Of a stretch of DNA of 9,421 nt, positions 1 to 6,785 are shown in pieces. Every line of letters starts with the position of its first letter. The first letter of the stretch is position 1. The DNA comes from Solirubrobacterales bacterium 70-9 (lineage in GTDB: Bacteria; Actinomycetota; Thermoleophilia; Solirubrobacterales; 70-9), in NCBI GenBank assembly GCA_001898095.1, contig MKSH01000090.1:1-9421 (forward strand), written 5' to 3'. The position numbers and the translations under genes are program-made. The notes under the pieces were generated by a model. That model was given only the letters and a program-made list of their open reading frames with translations. It was not told the DNA's origin and did no database searches.

Positions 1-42
1 CCGCCTATGAGAGGGCCGCGTCCCTTTCCGTCCCTCGCCCCC

Positions 43-64
43 GGGCGCCGGCCTCCCGGCGCCC
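43..64 (-). terminator. GC-rich hairpin downstream of the M50 peptidase gene
   Basis: A perfect 9-bp stem (GGGCGCCGG at 43-51 and CCGGCGCCC at 56-64) closes a 4-nt loop, CCTC. It lies about 24 bp beyond the stop codon of the minus-strand peptidase gene. No T-run follows on either strand, so if it terminates transcription it does so as the bare-hairpin type often proposed for high-GC bacteria. It could serve genes converging from both sides. The rest of 1-88 shows no gene. Confidence 0.5.
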
Positions 65-88
65 CGTCCCTTCCGCCTTCCGCCCCGC

Positions 89-1264
89 CTACGCCCCGGT
101 CTGGGCGTCCCTCAACGCGCGACCTACCTGCTCCACGGTGATGACCCCGCTCAGCCGCCCGTCCGCGTCGACCGCCATCAGCGCTCCGAGCCGCCGCAGG
201 TTCTGATTCGACAGCAGGCTGTCGAGCGGCGCGTCGTCCCTCACGAAGAGGCCGTGGTCGGCATCGACGATTTCGGAGACGGTGGAGCCGGCGCGGGACA
301 CCTCGGGGACCTCGTCGGCGGCATCGCGGTTGAGGAGGCCGAGGAAGCGGTGGGCGGCGTCGACCACCGGGAACCAGGGCCAGCGGTAGCGGAGGAAGTA
401 CTCGTCGAGGGCCTGCTCGATCGAGATCTCGCCGGGGATGGTGACCGGTTCGCGGTCCATCACGTCGGCGACCGAGATGTCGTGGATGCGGCCGGTCATC
501 TTGGTCTGCATCGCGGCGCCGCGGGCGGCGCCGCTGATCACCATCCCGATCAAGGCGAGCCAGATCGCGCCGACCGTGCCGAGGATCGAGTTGGTGAGCA
601 GCATGTAGATGCCGGCGACGATGAAGAGGTAGCCGAAGGCGCGGCCGAGGTCGGCGGCGAACTTGGTCGCCGAGTTGCGGTCCCCGGTCCACTTCCAGGC
701 GATCGCGCGGGCGACGCGGCCGCCGTCCATCGGGAAGGCGGGCAGCAGGTTGAAGACCAGCAGCAGGAGGTTGATCGAGCCGAGCCAGGCGACCATCGCC
801 AGGATCGCGGTCGAACCCGAGCTGGTCTCGACCAGCGCCGACTCGCGGAAGTCGTGCCAGCCGCCCGCCAGCACGCCGCCGATCGTGCAGGCGGCGAAGA
901 TCAGGAAGGTGACCGCCGGGCCGGCCAGGGCGACCCGCGCTTCCACCCCCGGGCTGTCGGCTTCGCGATCCATCCGCGCCATGCCGCCGAAGATCCAGAG
1001 CTGGATCGAGCGGATCCCGATCCCGTTGCGGAGGGCGACGACGGCGTGGCCAAGCTCGTGCAGGAGGATCGAGCCGAAGAACCCCGCGGCGCTGGCGACG
1101 CCGAGCAGGAAGGGCTCGGTCGACCCCCCCGAGCTGCCCAACAGTTCGTCGTAGAAGTTGGACATCCAGAAGATGACCAGGAAGAGGATCAGGAACCAGG
1201 ACCAGTCCACGGCGATGCGGATGCCGCGGATGTGGAAGAGGGTGATCGAGCCGCCACCGAACAT
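89..1264 (-). CDS. M50-family (site-2-protease type) intramembrane zinc metalloprotease with C-terminal CBS domains
   Basis: This 391-aa polytopic membrane protein probably cleaves membrane-bound substrates, such as an anti-sigma factor, within the bilayer; the substrate cannot be read from the sequence. Zinc ligands are visible: HELGH at residues 69-73 (His69, Glu70, His73) inside a hydrophobic helix, and the third ligand Asp180 in a FPMDGGR motif after a LLPAF stretch. Hydrophobic helices lie around residues 20-36, 52-75, 110-132, 150-177 and 207-245. Residues from about 265 to 385 form a CBS pair (ISVADVMDREPVTIP; later LSGVITVEQVGRAL), which in this subfamily may sense a nucleotide and gate activity. 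The N-terminus, with its IAVDWSW stretch, matches family starts. There is no Shine-Dalgarno sequence, but a TACCAT -10 box sits exactly 6 nt before the ATG, so the mRNA is probably leaderless. It resembles mycobacterial Rip3-like proteins rather than RseP, since no PDZ domain is visible. Confidence 0.9.
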   Translation of the reverse strand: MFGGGSITLFHIRGIRIAVDWSWFLILFLVIFWMSNFYDELLGSSGGSTEPFLLGVASAAGFFGSILLHELGHAVVALRNGIGIRSIQLWIFGGMARMDREADSPGVEARVALAGPAVTFLIFAACTIGGVLAGGWHDFRESALVETSSGSTAILAMVAWLGSINLLLLVFNLLPAFPMDGGRVARAIAWKWTGDRNSATKFAADLGRAFGYLFIVAGIYMLLTNSILGTVGAIWLALIGMVISGAARGAAMQTKMTGRIHDISVADVMDREPVTIPGEISIEQALDEYFLRYRWPWFPVVDAAHRFLGLLNRDAADEVPEVSRAGSTVSEIVDADHGLFVRDDAPLDSLLSNQNLRRLGALMAVDADGRLSGVITVEQVGRALRDAQTGA

Positions 1265-1270
1265 CTGTCA

Positions 1271-1276
1271 ATGGTA
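1271..1276 (-). promoter_or_regulatory. Putative -10 box (TACCAT) for leaderless M50 peptidase mRNA
   Basis: On the minus strand TACCAT fits the actinobacterial TANNNT consensus. It is followed by 6 nt and then the ATG at 1264, which places +1 on the A of the start codon. The same geometry occurs at the two small genes at 6941 and 7350. I see no convincing -35 box. Confidence 0.4.
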
Positions 1277-1282
1277 AGCGGG

Positions 1283-1288
1283 TAGCGT
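1283..1288 (+). promoter_or_regulatory. Putative -10 box (TAGCGT) for the M28 peptidase gene
   Basis: TAGCGT fits TANNNT and lies 10 nt before the ATG at 1299, giving a leader of only a few nucleotides. It overlaps the alternative GTG start at 1287, which argues for the ATG as the start if the box is real. It is a short motif with no clear -35 box, so confidence is low. Confidence 0.25.
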
Positions 1289-1298
1289 GGCCGGCTAC

Positions 1299-2516
1299 AT
1301 GGCCAGTCCCAGAAGCGACACACCCTTGGCGGAGGCGGTGGGCACGCCCGACCAGGCCTGGCTGCGCGCCCGGCTGGAGGAACTGGAGCAGATCTACCGG
1401 CCGTCGGCGTCAGAGGGCGAGCGGCGGGCGGCCGAGTGGCTGGTCGGCCAGTTCCGCGAGCTCGGCACCGAGGCGCGGATCGAGGCCGCCCCGGCCCACG
1501 GCACCTACTGGTGGCCGCTCGGGATCGGGACCGCGCTCGGGACGCTGGGCGGGATCGCGGCGCTGCGTGGCCGCCGTTTCCTCGGCGCCGCCCTGGGCGC
1601 ACTCGGCGCCGCCGGGATCGCCTCCGACTTCCCGCCCCACCAGCGCCGCCTGCGCGCGCCGCTGCCGAAGCGCACCACTTACAACGTCGTCTGCGAAGTC
1701 GGCGACCCAGACGCGGAGCGGACGGTGGTGATCAGCGCCCACCACGACTCCGCCCACTCCGGCCTCGTCTTCCACCCGGCGCTGCCGAAGATCGGCGACC
1801 GCCTCGGGTTGATCGAGAACATCGACACCAGCCCGGCGCTGATGGCGCCGGTGGTCGGCGGCCCGCTGCTGGTCGCCCTCGGCGCCCTCACCAAGATCAA
1901 GGCGCTGACCAGGCTGGGCACGCTCCTCGCCGCCGGCTCGGCCGCGGCGATGGCCGAGATCGGCTCCCGCAAGGTGGTCCCCGGGGCAAACGACAACGGC
2001 ACCGCGGTCGTCTCCCTGCTCGCGCTCGCCCGCCGGCTCGCCGAGCACCCCGCCCCCGGCGTCCGCGTGATCCTCCTCTCGGCCGGCGCCGAGGAGTCCT
2101 TCAGCGAGGGCATCAAGGCCTTCGGCGAGCGCCACTTCGCCGAGCTGCCGACCGCTAGCACCACCTTCATCGTGCTCGAGTCGACCGGCTCCCCGCACCT
2201 CCTCGTCCTCCGCGGCGAGGGCTTCCTGAAGATGTACGACTACCCGGCGCCGACGCTGGAGCTGCTCGACACGGCGGCCGCGGAGCTCGGCATCTGGCTC
2301 TATCCCAACCTGCGCCTGCACAACGGCACCGACGGCCTCGAGGCGCTCGCCGCAGGCTACGAATCGGCGGTGATCGCGGGCTGCGACGACCTCAAGCAGC
2401 CCTCCAACTATCACTGGCGCAGCGACCTCGCCGAGAACGTCGACTACTCCACGGTGGCCGATGGGATCCGCCTCTCCGAGGCCGCGATCCGCCGCCTCGC
2501 CGAGCCCGCCGGCTGA
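1299..2516 (+). CDS. M28-family zinc aminopeptidase-like protein with hydrophobic insertions
   Basis: This 405-aa protein (409 aa from the alternative GTG at 1287) has a di-zinc M28 peptidase core that would release amino acids from peptide substrates. From the ATG, visible catalytic or metal residues are His148 in AHHDS with Asp150, Asp232 in GANDNGTAV, the Glu265-Glu266 pair in GAEES, Glu294 in VLESTGS and His372 in SNYHWRSD. The late motif ENVDY is also typical of the family. Two hydrophobic stretches precede the core (about 71-91 and 93-109). Two more (about 181-198 and 203-221) lie inside the core, between the first His and the bridging Asp. That gap is about 84 residues, against about a dozen in compact M28 enzymes. 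No cleavable signal peptide is seen. An even number of hydrophobic segments would allow the halves of the active site to meet on one side of the membrane (inference). The substrate is unknown. It is transcribed divergently from the M50 gene. Confidence 0.85.
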   Translation: MASPRSDTPLAEAVGTPDQAWLRARLEELEQIYRPSASEGERRAAEWLVGQFRELGTEARIEAAPAHGTYWWPLGIGTALGTLGGIAALRGRRFLGAALGALGAAGIASDFPPHQRRLRAPLPKRTTYNVVCEVGDPDAERTVVISAHHDSAHSGLVFHPALPKIGDRLGLIENIDTSPALMAPVVGGPLLVALGALTKIKALTRLGTLLAAGSAAAMAEIGSRKVVPGANDNGTAVVSLLALARRLAEHPAPGVRVILLSAGAEESFSEGIKAFGERHFAELPTASTTFIVLESTGSPHLLVLRGEGFLKMYDYPAPTLELLDTAAAELGIWLYPNLRLHNGTDGLEALAAGYESAVIAGCDDLKQPSNYHWRSDLAENVDYSTVADGIRLSEAAIRRLAEPAG

Positions 2517-2568
2517 CCCCTCCGCGGCGCCCTCCCGCAGGCCGCTGTGCAATGTGACGGATTAGGCG

Positions 2569-2592
2569 AATCCCGACTGCCTGGTCGGAATT
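2569..2592. promoter_or_regulatory. Imperfect inverted repeat (operator-like dyad) upstream of sdhA
   Basis: The arms AATCCCGAC (2569-2577) and GTCGGAATT (2584-2592) match as inverted repeats at 8 of 9 positions around a 6-nt spacer, TGCCTG. The dyad ends 8 bp before the putative -10 box, so its spacer coincides with the -35 position. That is typical of a repressor or activator binding site. As a terminator for the preceding peptidase gene it would be weak: the core stem is only 5 bp and the T-tract is poor. Confidence 0.45.
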
Positions 2593-2600
2593 TCCGTCTA

Positions 2601-2606
2601 TAGCAT
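2601..2606 (+). promoter_or_regulatory. Putative -10 box (TAGCAT) of the sdhABE operon
   Basis: TAGCAT fits TANNNT and ends 8 nt before the GTG start of sdhA, so transcription would begin 0-2 nt from the start codon (leaderless or nearly so). This agrees with the absence of any Shine-Dalgarno sequence before sdhA. No consensus -35 box is evident, which is consistent with an activator- or repressor-controlled promoter at the neighbouring dyad. Confidence 0.45.
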
Positions 2607-2614
2607 CCGGCCTC

Positions 2615-4303
2615 GTGCCGTCACACGACGTACTCGTCATAGGGGCCGGGCTCGCCGGCCAGCGGGCCGCCCTCGCCGCCGCAGAGCAGGGCGTCTCAGT
2701 GGGCATCGTCTCCAAGGTCCACCCCGTCCGCTCCCATTCAAACGCCGCCCAGGGTGGCATCAACGCGGCATTGAACCCTGACGACACGTGGGAGTCCCAC
2801 GCGTTCGACACCGTCAAGGGCTCCGATTACCTCGGCGACCAGGACGCGATCGAAATCATGGCCCGCGAGGCGCCGGAAGAAATCCTCCACATGGAGCACC
2901 TCGGCGTCACCTTCCACCGCAACGAGGAAGGCAAGCTCGGGACCCGCGCCTTCGGCGGCGCCTCCGCCGCCCGCACGTACTACGTCGCCGACATCACCGG
3001 CCAGGCGATCATGCACGTGCTCTACGAGCAGCTGATGAAATATTCGGAGCAGATCACCCGCTACGAGGAGTGGTTCAGCTCCTCCCTGGCGATCGACGAG
3101 AACGGCGAATGCTGCGGCATCGTCACCCGCAACGTCGCCGACGGCTCGATGGAACTGTTCCAGGCCAAATCGGTGATCCTCGCCACCGGCGGCTCGGGCC
3201 AGATCTGGAAGCCGACCACCAACGCCCTGATCTGCACCGGCGACGGCATCGCGATGGCCTACCGGGCCGGCGCCAAGCTGATGGACATGGAGATGATCCA
3301 GTACCACCCGACCACGCTGGCGGGCAAGGGATTCCTGATCACCGAGGGTGCCCGCGGCGAGGGCGCCCTGCTGCTGAATAAGAACGGCGAACGCTTCATG
3401 GAGAAGTACGCGCCGAACAAAATGGAGCTCGCCTCGCGCGACGTCGTCTCCCGTGCCGAGCAGACCGAGATCAACGAGGGCCGCGGCTTCCCCGACGGGA
3501 CCGTCGCGCTCGACATCACCGTGGTGCCGAAAAAGCGCATCCACGAGGCGCTGCGCGAGATCGTCCTCGTCGGCCGCGACTTCGCCGGCGTCGACATCAC
3601 CCGCGAACCGATCCACATCAAGCCGGGCAACCACTACACGATGGGCGGCGTGAAGACCGACACCGAGGGCCGCACCGACATCCCCGGCCTCTACGCCGCG
3701 GGCGAGGTGGCCTGCGTCTCGGTCCACGGCGGCAACCGGCTCGGCGCCAACTCGCTGCTCGACACGCTGATCTTCGGCAAGCACTCGGGCCGCGATGCCG
3801 CCGCGCGGGCGCTGCGGACCGACTGGTCGAAGCCCTCGGGCAAGGTGCTGGAGGACGAGCAGGCGATGGTCGACGACATCAACGGGCGCGAGAAAGGCTC
3901 CGGCCGGCGCGTCTCCGAGATCAAGCTCGAGCTCGGCCAGACGATGGACTCGAAAGTCGCCGTGTTCCGCGACGAGGCTGGGATCACCGAAGCGCTGGAG
4001 ACGGTGCGCCGGCTCCAGGAGGAGGCGAAGACCGCCTACATCGACGACCACGGCAGCGTCTTCAACCAGGACCTGATGGGGGCGATCGAGCTGGGGTACA
4101 TGCTCGACTGCGCCGAGGCCTCCTGCGTCGGGGCGCTGGAGCGCAAGGAGAGTCGCGGTGCCCAGTACCGCACCGACTACCCGGAGCGCAACGACGAGGA
4201 GTGGCTCAAACACATCAACCTCGAGAAGACCGACGAGGGCCCGGAGATCTCCTACTCAGAGGTCACGATCACCCAGTGGCAACCGGAAGCGAGGACGTAC
4301 TGA
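2615..4303 (+). CDS. sdhA: Succinate dehydrogenase/fumarate reductase flavoprotein subunit
   Basis: This 562-aa FAD subunit interconverts succinate and fumarate and passes electrons to SdhB. The N-terminus enters the Rossmann fold directly (GAGLAG at residues 10-15), with no twin-arginine signal, so the enzyme should face the cytoplasm. His41 in [10 protein letters not shown] is the expected covalent FAD attachment site. Substrate-site residues are His231 (HPTT), Thr243, Glu244 and Arg247 (ITEGARGEG), the proton-shuttle Arg275 (SRDVVSR), His340 (HYTMGG) and Arg375 ([10 protein letters not shown]). The C-terminal [13 protein letters not shown] stretch is typical. The start is a GTG ([10 protein letters not shown]) chosen because the Rossmann strand begins at once and a TAGCAT box lies just upstream. 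The stop TGA overlaps the ATG of sdhB by 1 nt, implying translational coupling. Direction of catalysis in vivo cannot be deduced. The operon type (see sdhE) distinguishes it from ordinary SdhCDAB. Confidence 0.96.
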   Translation: MPSHDVLVIGAGLAGQRAALAAAEQGVSVGIVSKVHPVRSHSNAAQGGINAALNPDDTWESHAFDTVKGSDYLGDQDAIEIMAREAPEEILHMEHLGVTFHRNEEGKLGTRAFGGASAARTYYVADITGQAIMHVLYEQLMKYSEQITRYEEWFSSSLAIDENGECCGIVTRNVADGSMELFQAKSVILATGGSGQIWKPTTNALICTGDGIAMAYRAGAKLMDMEMIQYHPTTLAGKGFLITEGARGEGALLLNKNGERFMEKYAPNKMELASRDVVSRAEQTEINEGRGFPDGTVALDITVVPKKRIHEALREIVLVGRDFAGVDITREPIHIKPGNHYTMGGVKTDTEGRTDIPGLYAAGEVACVSVHGGNRLGANSLLDTLIFGKHSGRDAAARALRTDWSKPSGKVLEDEQAMVDDINGREKGSGRRVSEIKLELGQTMDSKVAVFRDEAGITEALETVRRLQEEAKTAYIDDHGSVFNQDLMGAIELGYMLDCAEASCVGALERKESRGAQYRTDYPERNDEEWLKHINLEKTDEGPEISYSEVTITQWQPEARTY

Positions 4304-5481
4304 TGGCCGAGTACACGATCAAAGTCAGGCGCTACCAGCCGGAGAGCGGCGAGGCCGCCTACTGGGAGGAGTTCGGGGTCGAGCTCGATCCCTCGCTGTC
4401 CGTCCTCGACGGCCTGCTGCAGGCGAAGGACCGCGACGACGGCTCGCTCGCCGTGCGCTGTTCCTGCCGCGCCGCGATCTGCGGCTCCTGCGGGATGAAG
4501 ATCAACGGCCAGTCGGGCCTCGGTTGCCAGACCCAGATCGGCGAGGCCCAGGAGAGAGCCGACAAGGTGGCATCAGCCGTCGGCGGGGCCGCCGAGGGCA
4601 ACGTGATCGTGATCGAGCCGATGGGCAACATGCCGGTGATCAAGGACCTGGTCACCGACATGGAGTCCACGCACTGGACCAAGATCCGCCGCGTCACCCC
4701 CTGGCTCCTCCCCCACGGCGAGGCGCCGGAGCGCGAGTACATCGTCGAGCCGGAATCGATGGTCGACATCACCCAGTCGATGGCCTGCATCCAGTGCGGC
4801 GCCTGCGTCTCCTCCTGCCTCTCGATGGAAGCCGATCCGCTGTTCATCGGCCCGGCAGCGCTGGCCAAGGCCTACCGCTTCGTCGGCGACCCGCGCGACG
4901 CGGAGACCTCGGAGCGACTCACCGACCTCGCCCATGACCCGCACGGGATCTACGACTGCACCCACTGCTTCAGCTGCGTCGACGCCTGCCCCAAGGGCGT
5001 GGCGCCGATGGACCAGATCATGCGCCTGCGCCGCAAGGCCGGCGAGAACGGGATCGAGGATCCGAACAGCGGCCACTCGCACGAGATGGCCTTCGTCAAC
5101 ATCATCGAGAAGAAGGGCACGCTCGACGAGAGCCTCCTGCTGCAGGAGTCCTTCGCCCCCGGCGTGCTCGGCAAGCTGATGCCGACGAAACGGGCGCTCA
5201 AGGAAATGATCGGCTCGCTGCCGACCGCGATCCGCGGCATCAAAACCGGCAAGATGCGCTCGCTGCCGAAACTGATCCCCGGCGTCCACCACAAGCTCCC
5301 GGGCGGCGCCCAGGACGAGGTGAAGGCGATCTACAAGCACGCCGAGGAACACAACGAGGAATTCAACCTCTACATCAAGGGCGAGGAGGGCGATCCGGAG
5401 GCCGCGGTCGAGGAGCGGCTCGAGCCCGACAACGCCGACTACTTGCCCACCGGTGCCGACAAGGAGGCCTCGAATGGCTGA
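4303..5481 (+). CDS. sdhB: Succinate dehydrogenase/fumarate reductase iron-sulfur subunit, long type with HdrC-like tail
   Basis: This 392-aa subunit carries electrons from FAD to SdhE. The N-terminal ferredoxin domain binds [2Fe-2S] through Cys55, Cys60, Cys63 and Cys75, with an additional Cys53. Downstream are [11 protein letters not shown] (Cys162, 165, 168, 172) and [12 protein letters not shown] (Cys219, 222, 225, 229). By family rules Cys162, 165, 168 and 229 hold the [4Fe-4S] centre, and Cys172, 219 and 225 hold centre 3. Cys222 is extra and should turn centre 3 from [3Fe-4S] into [4Fe-4S]. The protein is about 140 residues longer than a classical SdhB of around 240-250 aa. The tail (from about 255: [19 protein letters not shown]) resembles the end of HdrC/GlpC-like partners of CCG-domain subunits. 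I chose the ATG overlapping the sdhA stop; a GAGG lies 8 nt upstream of it. The reading frame extends further upstream, but that part only overlaps sdhA. Confidence 0.95.
   Translation: MAEYTIKVRRYQPESGEAAYWEEFGVELDPSLSVLDGLLQAKDRDDGSLAVRCSCRAAICGSCGMKINGQSGLGCQTQIGEAQERADKVASAVGGAAEGNVIVIEPMGNMPVIKDLVTDMESTHWTKIRRVTPWLLPHGEAPEREYIVEPESMVDITQSMACIQCGACVSSCLSMEADPLFIGPAALAKAYRFVGDPRDAETSERLTDLAHDPHGIYDCTHCFSCVDACPKGVAPMDQIMRLRRKAGENGIEDPNSGHSHEMAFVNIIEKKGTLDESLLLQESFAPGVLGKLMPTKRALKEMIGSLPTAIRGIKTGKMRSLPKLIPGVHHKLPGGAQDEVKAIYKHAEEHNEEFNLYIKGEEGDPEAAVEERLEPDNADYLPTGADKEASNG
5461..5467 (+). promoter_or_regulatory. Strong Shine-Dalgarno (AAGGAGG) for sdhE
   Basis: AAGGAGG lies inside the end of sdhB, 6 nt before the ATG at 5474. 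It decides the start of the next gene over an in-frame GTG at 5453, and it supports independent efficient initiation of the third subunit despite the 8-nt overlap with sdhB. Confidence 0.85.
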
Positions 5482-6385
5482 TCAGATCAAAGTCGCCTAC
5501 TGGCCCGGCTGCGTCTCGCGCGGCTTCACCCCCGAGTTGCACGGCTCGATGGCCTTGGTCGCCGAGAAGCTGGGGATCGAGCTGGTCACGCTCGACCGCG
5601 CCAACTGCTCCGGCGCCGGCGTCATCGCCGAGCACAACCAGGAGCTCGCCGACACGCTGAACGCGCGCACCTTCGCGCTCGCCCAGCAGACCGGCCTCTC
5701 GATGATGAACATCTGCTCGACCTGCCAGGGCGCCCAGTCGGAGTGCCAGCAGCGCCTCGACGCCGACTCCCAGTACCGCGCCCACGTGAACGAGGCGCTC
5801 TCCGGCCAGGGCCTCTCCTACGAGAAGTCGGCCGACGGCTCCTGGAACAACAAAAACTTCCTCTGGCTGCTGGTCGAGGACTACGGCCTCGACCGCCTCG
5901 CCGCCCAGGTCAAACGGCCCCTCTCGGGCCTGCGGGTCGGCCCCTTCTACGGCTGCTACATCGTGCGGCCGAAGGAGCGCCTCGGCTACAGCAAGTACCC
6001 GGACCGCGACATCTACCTGGAGAAGGTCATCGAGACCCTCGGCGGCCAGATCGTCGAGTACGACGGGGCGCGCAAATGCTGCGGCTTCCCGGTCATCACG
6101 ATGAACCGCGAGACCAGCCTCACCCAGGCCGGCACCCACGTCGGCGACGCGATCGACGCGGGCGCCGACTGCCTCGTCACCCCGTGCCCGCTCTGCCACC
6201 TCAATCTGGACATGCAGCAGCCGGAGGCGGCCAAGGTGGTCAACCGCGACCTCGGCCTGGCGGTCCTCCACCTCCCCCAGCTGGTCGGCCTCGCGCTCGG
6301 CGCGACGCCGAAGGAACTCGGCATGGGGATGCACATCTCCTCGACCAAGTGGGTCGAGGAGCGCCTCACCGCAGTTCCGGCCTAG
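5474..6385 (+). CDS. sdhE: Type E succinate dehydrogenase subunit, HdrB-like with two CCG cysteine domains
   Basis: This 303-aa protein replaces the cytochrome b anchors of ordinary succinate dehydrogenase and probably passes electrons from SdhB to quinone. It has two cysteine-rich CCG domains. The N-terminal one has Cys13, Cys45 followed by Ser46, then Cys81 and Cys84. The C-terminal one is complete: Cys161, Cys202-Cys203 (RKCCGFP), Cys238 and Cys241 (CPLC). In HdrB each full motif holds a noncubane iron-sulfur cluster; for the archaeal SdhE I recall a cluster in the C-terminal domain and zinc in the N-terminal one. The Cys-to-Ser change here leaves the N-terminal motif one ligand short, which fits a zinc or structural role. 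No transmembrane helix is visible, so membrane contact would be peripheral. The start is set by AAGGAGG 6 nt upstream, and the gene overlaps sdhB by 8 nt. The symbol follows the type E convention and is unrelated to the E. coli flavinylation factor of the same name. No SdhF-like small subunit follows. Confidence 0.9.
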   Translation: MADQIKVAYWPGCVSRGFTPELHGSMALVAEKLGIELVTLDRANCSGAGVIAEHNQELADTLNARTFALAQQTGLSMMNICSTCQGAQSECQQRLDADSQYRAHVNEALSGQGLSYEKSADGSWNNKNFLWLLVEDYGLDRLAAQVKRPLSGLRVGPFYGCYIVRPKERLGYSKYPDRDIYLEKVIETLGGQIVEYDGARKCCGFPVITMNRETSLTQAGTHVGDAIDAGADCLVTPCPLCHLNLDMQQPEAAKVVNRDLGLAVLHLPQLVGLALGATPKELGMGMHISSTKWVEERLTAVPA

Positions 6386-6396
6386 CGGCCGCTCGT

Positions 6397-6423
6397 CGGA
6401 GGCGGCGCGGAGAGCCGCCTCCG
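6397..6423 (+). terminator. GC-rich hairpin ending the sdhABE operon
   Basis: A perfect 10-bp stem (CGGAGGCGGC at 6397-6406 and GCCGCCTCCG at 6414-6423) with a 7-nt loop begins 11 nt after the sdhE stop codon; a T-G wobble could extend it by one pair. A smaller GGAC/GTCC hairpin overlaps its right end. There is no T-run, so it may terminate as a bare hairpin or protect the 3' end of the mRNA. Confidence 0.6.
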
Positions 6424-6456
6424 GACGCCGTCCTCCATGATCAGCGCACACAGACG

Positions 6457-6765
6457 GGGGGCGCGGTCGACCAGATCCGGAGGACAGTCGAGGAGCGGCC
6501 GTGTGAGCTGCGGCCGGTCATCGAGGAGGCCGAACAGCTGCGGGAGATCCTCTCGCTCTTGGGGCCCCAAGAGCGAGCTCGCGGCGGCGCAGACGGCGAA
6601 TCAGCGCGCCTGAGGGCACCCCTCGATCAGCGGCGCATCGACGCTGACGGCGTCCCCCGCCAACCGATCCGCCGCTGCCGCCGTGGCACCAAGCCCGGCC
6701 GCGACGATCAACCGCCTCAGGCGCGATGGCGAACTCGAGCCCCTGGTAGCCCTCCGCCCCTGGCC
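6457..6765 (+). pseudogene. Probable decayed winged-helix regulator gene (coiled N-terminus plus DNA-binding tail in another frame)
   Basis: The gene-free stretch between sdhE and 6786 holds protein-like segments in different plus-strand frames. One frame (about 6466-6560) reads VDQIRRTVEERPCELRPVIEE and then AEQLREILSLL, a charged heptad-like helix. Another frame (about 6570-6625) reads a basic RRRRRRISAPEGTPR linker. A third (about 6698-6765) reads ATINRLRRDGELEPLV, like the recognition helix and wing of a winged-helix domain. This order matches small regulators I associate with Solirubrobacterales, with an ELRPLVEE-type helix, an Arg-rich linker and a C-terminal winged helix. No start codon lies in frame just before the first segment, and stops and frame changes separate the parts. 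I infer a frameshifted remnant. The boundaries are approximate, and the match rests on memory of the family rather than an alignment. Confidence 0.38.
6552..6577. repeat. Perfect 26-bp palindrome
   Basis: CTCGCTCTTGGGG (6552-6564) is followed immediately by its exact reverse complement CCCCAAGAGCGAG (6565-6577), with no spacer. A second, smaller palindrome, GCGAGCTCGC (6573-6582), overlaps its right end. As RNA it could fold into a stem of about 11 bp with a tight GGCC loop. No T-run follows. It lies in the middle of the putative pseudogene. Confidence 0.9.
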
Positions 6766-6785
6766 CACTGGTGGCGTAGTGGGCG

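Noticed and set aside
1266..1271. TTGACA on the minus strand directly before the M50 gene start
   Set aside because: It would place transcription about 25-30 nt inside the gene and remove the conserved N-terminus; the TACCAT box with leaderless start fits better.
254..1285. 343-codon plus-strand open frame opposite the M50 peptidase gene
   Set aside because: Composition is nearly all D, E, G, A, R and H, as expected for the complement of a membrane protein gene; the minus strand has HELGH and the CBS motifs.
1410..2552. 380-codon open frame on the minus strand, opposite the M28 peptidase gene
   Set aside because: Antisense shadow rich in G, E, R and A with no recognisable motif; the plus strand carries the full M28 motif set.
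2738..4213. 491-codon open frame on the minus strand, opposite sdhA
   Set aside because: It is a mirror of sdhA codons in GC-rich DNA. Its composition (many V, G, A, D, H, R residues) is typical of antisense frames, and sdhA itself has every family motif.
6382..6570. 62-codon minus-strand open frame after sdhE
   Set aside because: It spans the terminator-like hairpin and ends within the sdhE stop region, and its start lies inside the palindrome. No ribosome-binding site or protein-like pattern was seen.
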